Of a stretch of DNA of 8,777 bases, positions 1-6,045 are shown in pieces. The number at the start of each line of letters is the position of its first letter. Position 1 is the first letter of the stretch. A program made the translations under genes and the position numbers. Under the pieces are notes generated by a model. That model saw nothing but the letters and a program-made list of their open reading frames with translations, was not told where the DNA came from and made no database searches. Origin of the DNA: Deltaproteobacteria bacterium (lineage in GTDB: Bacteria; Desulfobacterota; Dissulfuribacteria; Dissulfuribacterales; UBA3076); NCBI GenBank assembly GCA_013138705.1, contig WTCF01000051.1, forward strand, positions 1 through 8,777, read 5' to 3'.

Positions 1-2
1 AA

Positions 3-203
3 CCGCTCCTGGAGCCGTTTTTTTATTTTTCTCCCAAGATTCGACGTGAGAGATTGGAACACCAAATCAAGACTGCATGGGCCGGACGTATCGATCGAGT
101 CTATCCCTGTTCGATTATGGACAAAAAGGTCCGTTACTTGCATGAACGGGGCCATGTCGGCCCTATGTGGGACATGTTGATCTCCAGATCCCGCACAAAA
201 TGA
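3..203 (+). CDS. C-terminal end of an unidentified protein (partial, 5' end outside window)
   Basis: An open frame enters from the left edge and gives 66 residues before TGA at 201-203. It is rich in aromatic and basic residues (FFYFSPKIRRERLEHQIK near the start, RGHVGPMWDMLI near the end), which looks like a real protein tail rather than a chance frame. I do not recognise the family. Its TGA overlaps the ATG of the glycosyltransferase gene at 200-202 (ATGA), which supports it being a translated gene of the same operon. A radical-SAM or other tailoring enzyme of the lipid pathway is conceivable, but nothing in these residues proves it. Confidence 0.55.
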   Translation, partial: PLLEPFFYFSPKIRRERLEHQIKTAWAGRIDRVYPCSIMDKKVRYLHERGHVGPMWDMLISRSRTK

Positions 204-1150
204 ACCCTCGCCTTCTTCACACACTTTTGGTCATTCCTGTTTATAACCACGGCCCAACGCTGCGGTCCGTGGTGGAAAGGGCCTTGAATGCGGGCTGGCC
301 GGTGCTCGTGGTTGATGACGGGAGCACGGACAGGGGACCGGACCGGATCACAGACTTGCCGTGCAGGCTTCACCGTCTTCCTCACAATCAGGGCAAAGGT
401 TCGGCCATACTCACAGGGGCCAGGCTCGCTGCACAATGGGGCTACGATACCATTATTACTGTGGATGCGGATGGACAACTGGACCCTGAAGACGCGGCAC
501 GCTTGGTGGAGACTGCAACCGCACAGGACCGGCCGGCTATTGTAGTCGGGACCAGATTGATGACCCGTGATACAGCCCCTGGGGCCAGTCTTTTTGGCCG
601 CGCTTTTTCAAACTTCTGGGTGAGACTCGAGTGCGGTCTGGACCTGCCGGATACTCAAAGCGGTTTGCGCCTTTATCCTGTGGAATTTTTGCTTCATCTT
701 CCAGTCCGGACCCGGCGTTATGATTTCGAGGTCGAAGTCCTGGTCCGGGCTGCATGGGCCGGTATCCCTATCCTTTCCACACCTGTCCGGGTGCATTATC
801 CCAGCGAGGAAAAACGTATATCTCATTTCCACCAGTGGAAAGATAATCTTCGCCTGACCGTACTCCATACGCGCCTGATCCTCAGGGCACTGAATCCCTG
901 GCCACACCGGCGTCTTGCAGGCCGGGCCACCCCGTCAGTTATGGACATGTCTCTTTTTCATCCGATTCGACTGTTCAAACAGATCTGCCGGGAGCACAGT
1001 ACACCAGTCCAGCTTGGAATCGCCGCATGGATGGGTCTGTTTCTTGGGGCACTTCCCCTCATTGCTTGCCATACCATTGTCATAGTCTACGTCACACACA
1101 GACTACATCTTAACAAGCCTGCCGCTGTTGCGGCCAGCCAGTTATGCTGA
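200..1150 (+). CDS. Family 2 glycosyltransferase with DUF2062 domain, interrupted by in-frame TGA
   Basis: A DPM1-like GT-A glycosyltransferase predicted to move a sugar from a nucleotide or lipid donor at the cytoplasmic face of the membrane. Numbered from ATG 200, VIPVYN is at 11-16, the VVDDGSTD nucleotide-binding strand at about 37-44, the metal-binding DADG at 89-92, and DTQSGLR at about 151-157. From about residue 253 a DUF2062 membrane domain begins (LFHPIRLFKQ, then a hydrophobic LGIAAWMGLFLGALPLIACH stretch). TGA at 1148-1150 ends the frame after 316 residues, in mid-domain. The same frame continues with recognisable DUF2062 sequence to TAA at 1379-1381. I prefer ATG 200 over the in-frame GTG at 167 because it overlaps the previous stop (ATGA) and sits just ahead of the VIPVYN strand. 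The glycosyltransferase domain is complete. Confidence 0.88.
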   Translation: MNPRLLHTLLVIPVYNHGPTLRSVVERALNAGWPVLVVDDGSTDRGPDRITDLPCRLHRLPHNQGKGSAILTGARLAAQWGYDTIITVDADGQLDPEDAARLVETATAQDRPAIVVGTRLMTRDTAPGASLFGRAFSNFWVRLECGLDLPDTQSGLRLYPVEFLLHLPVRTRRYDFEVEVLVRAAWAGIPILSTPVRVHYPSEEKRISHFHQWKDNLRLTVLHTRLILRALNPWPHRRLAGRATPSVMDMSLFHPIRLFKQICREHSTPVQLGIAAWMGLFLGALPLIACHTIVIVYVTHRLHLNKPAAVAASQLC

Positions 1151-1381
1151 CCGCCTGTGGTCCCGGTGACATGTATTGAGACAGGCTACTTCATGCGGAA
1201 CGGCCACCTGCTGCTGGAACTGTCATTGGATACCACGGTCTATCAGCTCCATCAAAGGTTGCTGGAATGGCTTCTGGGCTCTCTTATAATCGGGCCGTTG
1301 CTCGGCCTTGCCGGAGGCCTTGCTACTTACTTTGTTGTCCGCTGGTTGCGGACCCGGGGGGCTACGGAGTGCGATACATAA
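1151..1381 (+). pseudogene. Remainder of the DUF2062 domain after the in-frame TGA
   Basis: This stretch is in the same frame as the glycosyltransferase and continues it after TGA. It reads PPVVPVTCIETGYFM, then a hydrophobic helix (LLGSLIIGPLLGLAGGLATYFVV), an RWLR basic end and TAA at 1379-1381. The PP-x-x-P-x-x-CIE-x-GY pattern is, from memory, what follows ASQLC in intact GT2-DUF2062 proteins, so this is the missing half of the domain and not a new gene. A separate start is possible at GTG 1157 (74 residues), but there is no clear ribosome site. It could be a nonsense-mutated tail, a readthrough or selenocysteine extension, or a sequencing error. Full length with the TGA decoded would be 393 residues. 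Confidence 0.6.
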
Positions 1382-2277
1382 ATCCTCGTCTCCGAGGAGC
1401 TGTCCTGAAAAGGTTGGAGGCCCTCGGCCATGGCATCTTTTATCTCACCCTGCGAATAGCCGGTCAGCCAGGGGCTTATGCCTTACTGGTCCCTGTGGTT
1501 TTGATTTATGTCATTGCCGGCCGCCGAATTCACCGGTTGACTTCTCCCTATCTCCGGCGACGTTTCCCGAAACATAACCTGGTAGAGCGCTGGCGGGATA
1601 CCTTTAGAATAGTCCATTCCTTTGGACAGATTTTGGTGGACAGGGCCTGGCTGGGCCTCAATAGATCTGCCCGGCTACATTGCAGCCTCGATGGGTGGGA
1701 CACTATCTTAGGACTCATAGAGCAGAGAAAGGGCCTGGTACTTCTCACGGCACATGTTGGGAATTGGCAGGTTGCCCTGGCCCATCTCAAGGATCTGCCT
1801 GTGCCGGTACACGCCTTGATGCATTATGAGGAAGAAGTCGTGGCAAAACACTATTTCGATCTGCGTGGCGAATCGTGCCCGTTCCGGATTATCAAGACCG
1901 ACGGCTTTCTCGGGGGTGTGGTTGAGACCACTGCGGCCATACAGAGAGGCGAAGTCGTGACTATCATGGGAGATCGTCTGGCTGGAGGTCCCAACGCCAC
2001 TGTCAAGTTCCTTGACTCTCAGGTACGATTTCCTGCAGGTGTTTACAGGCTGGCGGCCGCTACAGGGGCCCCCATAGCAGTTCTTCTTGCAGCCAAGACC
2101 AGCAGGCAGAGTTATCATCTTCGAGTATGGGACGTGTTTCATCCGTCATACCGTAACCGAAAACACCGCGAGGAGGACCTGACGTCCTGGACCAGCCGTT
2201 TCAGCAAGGCACTTGAGGCCTACGTTACCCAATTTCCATATCAGTGGTACAATTTCTATGATTTCTGGAACCAGTAG
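1369..2277 (+). CDS. Lysophospholipid / lauroyl (LpxL-HtrB-like) acyltransferase
   Basis: Predicted inner-membrane acyltransferase of the LpxL/HtrB superfamily, moving an acyl chain from acyl-ACP to a lipid or glycolipid. Starting at GTG 1369 gives 302 residues, the usual length for the family. A hydrophobic anchor (AYALLVPVVLIYVIAG) lies at about 36-51. The catalytic block LLTAHVGNWQ has His129 but Gln134 where classical members have Asp or Glu (HX4D/E). IMGDR is at about 199-203. The first in-frame ATG (1267) would add 34 residues that only overlap the DUF2062 frame and do not look like protein sequence. The GTG start overlaps the preceding TAA by 13 bases, which implies coupling. Its place next to a glycosyltransferase and an ACP suggests that it acylates the pathway's own product rather than lipid A. 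Confidence 0.85.
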   Translation: MRYINPRLRGAVLKRLEALGHGIFYLTLRIAGQPGAYALLVPVVLIYVIAGRRIHRLTSPYLRRRFPKHNLVERWRDTFRIVHSFGQILVDRAWLGLNRSARLHCSLDGWDTILGLIEQRKGLVLLTAHVGNWQVALAHLKDLPVPVHALMHYEEEVVAKHYFDLRGESCPFRIIKTDGFLGGVVETTAAIQRGEVVTIMGDRLAGGPNATVKFLDSQVRFPAGVYRLAAATGAPIAVLLAAKTSRQSYHLRVWDVFHPSYRNRKHREEDLTSWTSRFSKALEAYVTQFPYQWYNFYDFWNQ

Positions 2278-2340
2278 GTATGTGACCGCCGGGCCTTGAT
2301 GACCTGATCTCATCGTGATATAGGACACCTACCCCAAAAT

Positions 2341-2344
2341 GGAG
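2341..2344 (+). promoter_or_regulatory. Ribosome binding site of the acyl carrier protein gene
   Basis: GGAG ten bases ahead of ATG 2355. It is the only purine-rich match before this start, and it falls after the 77-base gap that separates the acyltransferase gene from the ACP gene. This is the largest gap inside the operon. Confidence 0.45.
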
Positions 2345-2354
2345 CTGCAAACAT

Positions 2355-2648
2355 ATGGACCAGTTGAAGCAACAACTGAAAGAGATGATTGTTCAAGACC
2401 TCAATCTGCCGGACGTTAAACCTGAAGACATGGACGACAAGGCCCCACTGTTCGAAGAAGGTCTCGGATTGGACTCCTTGGATGCCGTAGAGCTGGTGGT
2501 TCTGCTGCAAAAGCGTTTTGGAGTCCAGATAGCGGATATAGACGAGGGAAAAGAGGCCTTCGCCTCTATAGAGGCCCTTGCCCGTTTTGTTCAAGCACAG
2601 CAAAGGAATACCTCTAAGAGTACAGGTACTTCCGTTTCTGCAACCTGA
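2355..2648 (+). CDS. Acyl carrier protein
   Basis: A 97-residue acidic helical protein carrying the growing acyl chain as a phosphopantetheine thioester. The attachment motif GLDSLDAVEL is clear, with Ser41 as the modified residue, and it is preceded by the FEEGLG loop. The typical four-helix layout is visible (QLKQQLKEMIVQDL, then SLDAVELVVLLQKRF, then FASIEALARFVQ). The C-terminus carries a Ser/Thr-rich tail (about 15 residues) beyond the usual 78-80 residues. Position directly before a ketosynthase pair indicates a dedicated ACP for the cluster rather than housekeeping AcpP, which normally sits in the fabD-fabG-fabF region. Confidence 0.93.
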   Translation: MDQLKQQLKEMIVQDLNLPDVKPEDMDDKAPLFEEGLGLDSLDAVELVVLLQKRFGVQIADIDEGKEAFASIEALARFVQAQQRNTSKSTGTSVSAT

Positions 2649-2679
2649 GGCATCACGACACATGAATCGGTAAACATGT

Positions 2680-3975
2680 ATGGCCCCACCTGCCCAGTCA
2701 CCAGATCACTCAATCACTAAAAAACGAGCATACCAAAATACCAAGTCATCCGTGGCCATTACCGGCATGGGATGTATCTCGGCTGCAGGAACTGATACAG
2801 AGAGTCTATGGATAAACATAAATAAGGGCACGGCCCGCTGCAGCTTGGTGCCGGACCGGCTTTTTTCTACCAAGCTCCGTTACCCGGTCTTTGCCGCGCC
2901 GTCCGAGGCCCTTTCGCCAACAGGTCGCGATTTTTTTGAATCAGTATCTCCATCTCTTTTGTCTTCGACCCTGAGCCGTACTCTCAATTTGGCCGTTAGT
3001 GCAGTGGCTGAGGGCTTCAACCAGGCAGGGATCGGCCTGCAATATTTGCGTGGTAGAAAGGTCGGCATTGCCCTGGGAACTACAGTAGGCTGCACTTTTA
3101 ACAACGAAGATTTTTATGAGCAGTGGCGCAAGGGATTGGAACCGGACCTTGCGCCGATTTTCCATTACCTATCCGGAAATTTAGTACAGGCCCTCCACGG
3201 CATTCTTGGTACACATGGACCATCGGCCGTGGTCACAAACGCCTGTGCATCCGGAACGGATGCTATCGGGCTTGCCAAGGGGTGGATTGCGAGCGGGGCA
3301 TGTGATCTCGCTGTCGCAGGGGGTGCTGATGAGCTGTCCAGGATAGCATACAATGGCTTTGCCAGCCTCCAACTCAGCGACACAGAGCAATGCAGGCCCT
3401 TTGATAGGCATCGCAAAGGCCTCAACCTCGGGGAAGGTGCCGGTCTGTTGGTGCTTGAGGGAGAATATCAGGCACTGGAACGCGGAATAACACCCCTCGG
3501 ATGGGTGAGGGGATATGGCTCGGCCTCAGATGCCTGGCATCCCACAGCGCCTCATCCAGAGGGGCGCGGCCTTAAATGTGCCTTTGTACAGGCATTAGCA
3601 GATGCCGGTATCAACATACAGGATGTCGCAATGATCAATGCCCATGGGACCGGCACTAAGGCCAACGACCTTGCAGAGGCCAATGCATTGTCTAGCCTTT
3701 TGCCAAAGTCGTGTCACATCGCGATTGTCTCTACCAAGGGAATGACCGGCCATACTCTGGGGGCTGCCGGCGGCCTGGAGGCAGTTCTTACGCTTTTGGC
3801 CCTGCGGCAAGGAGTAACTCCAGGGACCCACGGCTACTTGTCATCAGATCCACAGCTACCTGTAAACCCTATACCACAGGGCATTTCCGTCCCACTTCCT
3901 ACGCCTATTGGGATGTCACAGTCCTTGGCATTCGGAGGAGGAAATGCAGCGCTGGTTATTGAGGCAAGGCCATGA
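2680..3975 (+). CDS. Beta-ketoacyl-ACP synthase (KAS II / FabF-like)
   Basis: A 431-residue condensing enzyme that extends acyl-ACP by two carbons with malonyl-ACP. The whole thiolase-fold triad is present: Cys189 in the NACASGTDA nucleophile motif, His322 in NAHGTGTKAND, and Lys353 with His358 in STKGMTGHTLGAAGG. FGGGN near residue 418 closes the active site. A 23-residue polar N-terminal extension precedes the VAITGMG strand. No strong ribosome site is visible before ATG 2680. The stop overlaps the next ATG (ATGA at 3972-3975). Sequence style and the paired cysteine-less partner fit aryl-polyene or polyketide-like clusters better than primary fatty acid synthesis, but substrate cannot be told from sequence alone. 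Confidence 0.92.
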   Translation: MAPPAQSPDHSITKKRAYQNTKSSVAITGMGCISAAGTDTESLWININKGTARCSLVPDRLFSTKLRYPVFAAPSEALSPTGRDFFESVSPSLLSSTLSRTLNLAVSAVAEGFNQAGIGLQYLRGRKVGIALGTTVGCTFNNEDFYEQWRKGLEPDLAPIFHYLSGNLVQALHGILGTHGPSAVVTNACASGTDAIGLAKGWIASGACDLAVAGGADELSRIAYNGFASLQLSDTEQCRPFDRHRKGLNLGEGAGLLVLEGEYQALERGITPLGWVRGYGSASDAWHPTAPHPEGRGLKCAFVQALADAGINIQDVAMINAHGTGTKANDLAEANALSSLLPKSCHIAIVSTKGMTGHTLGAAGGLEAVLTLLALRQGVTPGTHGYLSSDPQLPVNPIPQGISVPLPTPIGMSQSLAFGGGNAALVIEARP

Positions 3976-4793
3976 GGCAGGAAGTTGCCGTGACGGCGAT
4001 GAGTGTGTCCACCGTTAAGGATAATGAGTCTGTTCTTGTCTCACTCAAAAGGTCCTTGAGACGGGCAGATGGATTAACGACCCAGGCCGTGGCCGCTGCT
4101 GCACAGGCCCTGGCCAAGGCTCCATCAAGAGAGCTTGCCCCGGTTGAAGTGGGAATTTTCGTGGGCACGGCCTTTGGCCCCCTGGAAACCAACTTCCGGT
4201 TTCTTGACACATTGCTCGATGACGGAGAGGGCCAGGCATCCCCGACCCTTTTTTCCCATTCTGTGCACAATATGGCTGCCGGATACATATCCCGGCTGCT
4301 GGATCTGCGGGGACCTGCCCTGACAATGACTACCTTTGCATGGCCTTTTTTGTCTGCGCTTGACACGGCATGGCAATTTATGGCACAAAAGAAAGTCCGC
4401 CGCGCCTTGGTAACAGCGGTCGAAGCAAAGAGCGCTGTGCTGGAAGACGCACTTAGGCGACTAGGGGCATCTGATCATTCCGCGCCTGTAGAAAAGGCCG
4501 TGGCATGTGTCCTTGATCCAGTGGAGTGGGCTCCCCCAGGATACCCTGTGCTTCAGGATCTCGAGATCAATGAGGTGCCATGCGCCCCTCAAATCCTGCT
4601 AACCAGGAAAGGAGAGAGATGGGTACCCCAATCAAGCCAATGCCCCACAGGACCCTTGGACCACGCACTGACCATTGTCAAGGTATTCACGCACTTGCAA
4701 GGCAAAAGTGTAGATAATATTCTTACTTTCAATATTACGTCTCTTTTTGGAGATGCCCGGCTGACCTGGCGTATAAAGGAGGAGAAATTATGA
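3972..4793 (+). CDS. Beta-ketoacyl synthase N-terminal-like protein, cysteine-less (chain-length-factor-like)
   Basis: A 273-residue protein resembling the N-terminal half of a ketosynthase (Pfam Ketoacyl-synt_2 type). SPTLFSHSVHNMAAGYIS at about 90-107 is the family signature. Aligning PALTMTTFAWPFLSALD with PSAVVTNACASGTDAIG of the preceding ketosynthase puts Ala123 at the nucleophile position. The His-containing C-terminal half is absent, so it cannot condense by itself. It probably forms a heterodimer with the upstream enzyme and shapes the product pocket, as chain length factors do. That role is inference. Classical chain length factors are full length and carry Gln in place of Cys, so this would be a distinct, shorter type. 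It is coupled to its neighbours by ATGA overlaps on both sides. Confidence 0.8.
   Translation: MRQEVAVTAMSVSTVKDNESVLVSLKRSLRRADGLTTQAVAAAAQALAKAPSRELAPVEVGIFVGTAFGPLETNFRFLDTLLDDGEGQASPTLFSHSVHNMAAGYISRLLDLRGPALTMTTFAWPFLSALDTAWQFMAQKKVRRALVTAVEAKSAVLEDALRRLGASDHSAPVEKAVACVLDPVEWAPPGYPVLQDLEINEVPCAPQILLTRKGERWVPQSSQCPTGPLDHALTIVKVFTHLQGKSVDNILTFNITSLFGDARLTWRIKEEKL
4775..4784 (+). promoter_or_regulatory. Strong ribosome binding site inside the end of the ketosynthase-like gene
   Basis: AAAGGAGGAG lies five bases before ATG 4790, inside the last codons of the ketosynthase-like gene. It is the best Shine-Dalgarno match on the + strand of the window and fixes the start of the exported protein. 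It suggests that this protein is made in good amount from the same mRNA. Confidence 0.8.
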
Positions 4794-5383
4794 AGATGAC
4801 CGGTGTATGGTCTTGGGCCTGTGTATTCATTCTTTGTCTTGTCTTGATACCTGCCCACAAATCAGCTCTTGCAGACAGCAGTAAGATCGAGGTCGGTAAG
4901 ACATACTATCTTAAATGTAATCTCCATGCCGACCCGAACAACAACAAATTGTCATCAGTCAACTATCAACTGGCAGGTAAGGTGCTGAAATGGGGAACCC
5001 CAATTAAAATAAAGAAGATTTCCAGAGGCAAAGTCAAGTTTGAGGCATCCGGCGAGATCTTTACGTACGAAATACACAAGCGGACAAAAAAGATCACAAC
5101 AGTTAGAGATCACTTGGCGCGTTTCCTGACTACTGATCTCAACAAGCTTAAAATAAGGGTCGGAAGCCTGTCGAGCGTGGACAAAAAGGGGATTGAAGAC
5201 GCCAGGGCCATGGTAGGTATGAGCAAACAGGGCGTCCTGATCGCTATCGGATATCCACCTGAGTTTGTTGTTCCTGATCCTATGGCGGCTTCGAGTTGGC
5301 AATGCTGGCGGAACCGGTGGGGTCAGTTTGTGGTAATCTTTGACCAACAGGGCAAGGTCAAAGATATCACAGGAAACTATTAG
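4790..5383 (+). CDS. Exported protein with BamE/SmpA-like C-terminal domain
   Basis: A 197-residue protein of unrecognised family. It starts with a Sec signal peptide: MKMTG, a hydrophobic core of about 15 residues, then SALA-D with likely cleavage after Ala28. It has no lipobox cysteine at that site, so it is probably periplasmic or loosely attached to the outer membrane. Residues about 31-100 are beta-rich and basic. Residues about 138-197 (DARAMVGMSKQGVLIAIGYP, then SSWQCWRNRWGQFVVIFDQQ, then GKVKDI) resemble the SmpA/OmlA (BamE) fold. ATG overlaps the TGA of the ketosynthase-like gene, so it belongs to the lipid operon and may handle its product or envelope assembly. Base composition is more A+T-rich than in the preceding genes. 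Confidence 0.75.
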   Translation: MKMTGVWSWACVFILCLVLIPAHKSALADSSKIEVGKTYYLKCNLHADPNNNKLSSVNYQLAGKVLKWGTPIKIKKISRGKVKFEASGEIFTYEIHKRTKKITTVRDHLARFLTTDLNKLKIRVGSLSSVDKKGIEDARAMVGMSKQGVLIAIGYPPEFVVPDPMAASSWQCWRNRWGQFVVIFDQQGKVKDITGNY

Positions 5384-5450
5384 AGCGGGGATTCGTATAA
5401 AATTACTTTAAATTGACCCGAGCACTTCAGTTCAGACGGCAATCTTCCGA

Positions 5451-5477
5451 TTGATACTGTAGACCTGATGATACAAT
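5451..5477 (+). promoter_or_regulatory. Possible sigma70-type promoter of the PilZ gene
   Basis: TTGATA (5451-5456) and TACAAT (5472-5477) are separated by 15 bases, which is shorter than the ideal 17. The site lies in the 150-base gap between the exported-protein gene and the PilZ gene, the most A+T-rich gap on the left side. Tentative. Confidence 0.3.
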
Positions 5478-5533
5478 AGGTCTTTTGGTTGCATGTATTC
5501 AGTAAAATCTGCAGTCAAGAAAGGAGAAAGAGA

Positions 5534-5881
5534 GTGTCCGGAACTGAACAAAGAGCAAGTGTCCGGGTCCCTGCCCGATTTAAAGTAGACTATTCCCACG
5601 AGAGCAATTATCTCATTTCATACACCAAGAACATCTCTGCCGAAGGGATGTTTATCTGCACAGATAAATCCGTTCCTGTTGAGACCCATCTTAAATTGTT
5701 ATTCTCCATTGAAGGCCTCCACGAGGTAGTAGTAACCGCAAAGGTTGCATGGGTAAACCTTCAAGGGGGAAAGGGGGATACCGGACTGGGTTTAGAGTTT
5801 GTTGATCCACCAGCCATCCTGAAAGAAGCCATTCTGCAGATAGTCAATCGCATAGCAGTTGTTGAACCACAGAACCGGTAA
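5534..5881 (+). CDS. PilZ domain protein (probable cyclic-di-GMP receptor)
   Basis: A single-domain PilZ protein of 115 residues. Both ligand motifs are present: RxxxR (Arg7 and Arg11 in QRASVR) and N/DxSxxG (Asn33, Ser35, Gly38 in NISAEG). The rest is a beta barrel (KVDYSHE, LKLLFSIEG, VVVTAKVAWV, GLGLEF) with a C-terminal helix. It resembles the short stand-alone PilZ proteins of delta-proteobacteria (TIGR02266-like). GTG 5534 is chosen because AAAGGAGA (5519-5526) is well placed before it. The in-frame TTG 5489 would add 15 residues across that ribosome site. A second messenger receptor for surface or motility traits is expected; its target is unknown, and it need not be linked to the lipid operon. 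Confidence 0.87.
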   Translation: MSGTEQRASVRVPARFKVDYSHESNYLISYTKNISAEGMFICTDKSVPVETHLKLLFSIEGLHEVVVTAKVAWVNLQGGKGDTGLGLEFVDPPAILKEAILQIVNRIAVVEPQNR

Positions 5882-5903
5882 TTGATTTTTCCAAGGACTT
5901 CCG

Positions 5904-6025
5904 GTCCTCTGTCACAACCTGAATACGTGCGCTGCCATCCACGTGTACGATCGCTGCGAGGTCATTTCTCTATATTCATCTTTTACACTGACGGTCATGA
6001 GCATGTAATACATCGGATTGCTTTC
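5904..6025 (-). pseudogene. Remnant resembling a NodU-type carbamoyltransferase, frameshifted
   Basis: On the minus strand two frames read one after the other give a familiar pattern. From 6025 down to about 5972 the frame gives SNPMYYMLMTVSVKDEYRE. From 5963 down to 5904 another frame gives DLAAIVHVDGSARIQVVTED. Joined, they match, from memory, the carbamoyltransferase segment where YMLM...VK..YR is followed by an (A)VxHVDG(T/S)AR(I/V)Q motif. The two halves are out of frame with each other (stop TAG at 5970-5972 in the second frame, TGA at 6026-6028 before the first), so it cannot make a protein. Similarity stops at about 5904, just short of the PilZ stop on the other strand. It lies right behind the channel gene. 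The identification rests on recalled motif similarity over about 40 residues. Confidence 0.42.
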
Positions 6026-6045
6026 TCAGCGTACCTTCAAAGGGC

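Noticed and set aside
167..199. GTG start adding 11 residues to the glycosyltransferase
   Set aside because: These codons overlap the real tail of the previous gene, and ATG 200 forms an ATGA junction just before the conserved VIPVYN strand.
1153..1186. Bacterial SECIS element after the in-frame TGA
   Set aside because: A 6-base stem exists, but the inner hairpin (GTC/GAC with loop CCGGT) begins only about 12 bases after the TGA and is lopsided. Mentioned in the finding but not annotated.
1267..1368. ATG 1267 as start of the acyltransferase
   Set aside because: The extra 34 residues are Cys/Arg-rich noise that only shadows the DUF2062 frame. GTG 1369 gives the normal family length.
2296..2322. 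Possible promoter before the ACP gene (TTGATG ... GATATA)
   Set aside because: The spacer is about 15 bases, both boxes are poor, and the gap is only 77 bases inside a coupled operon.
5894..5908. Hairpin AGGAC-TTCCG-GTCCT after the PilZ gene as a terminator
   Set aside because: The stem is only five bases. The T-run lies before it on the plus strand, and on the minus strand it is followed by A residues.
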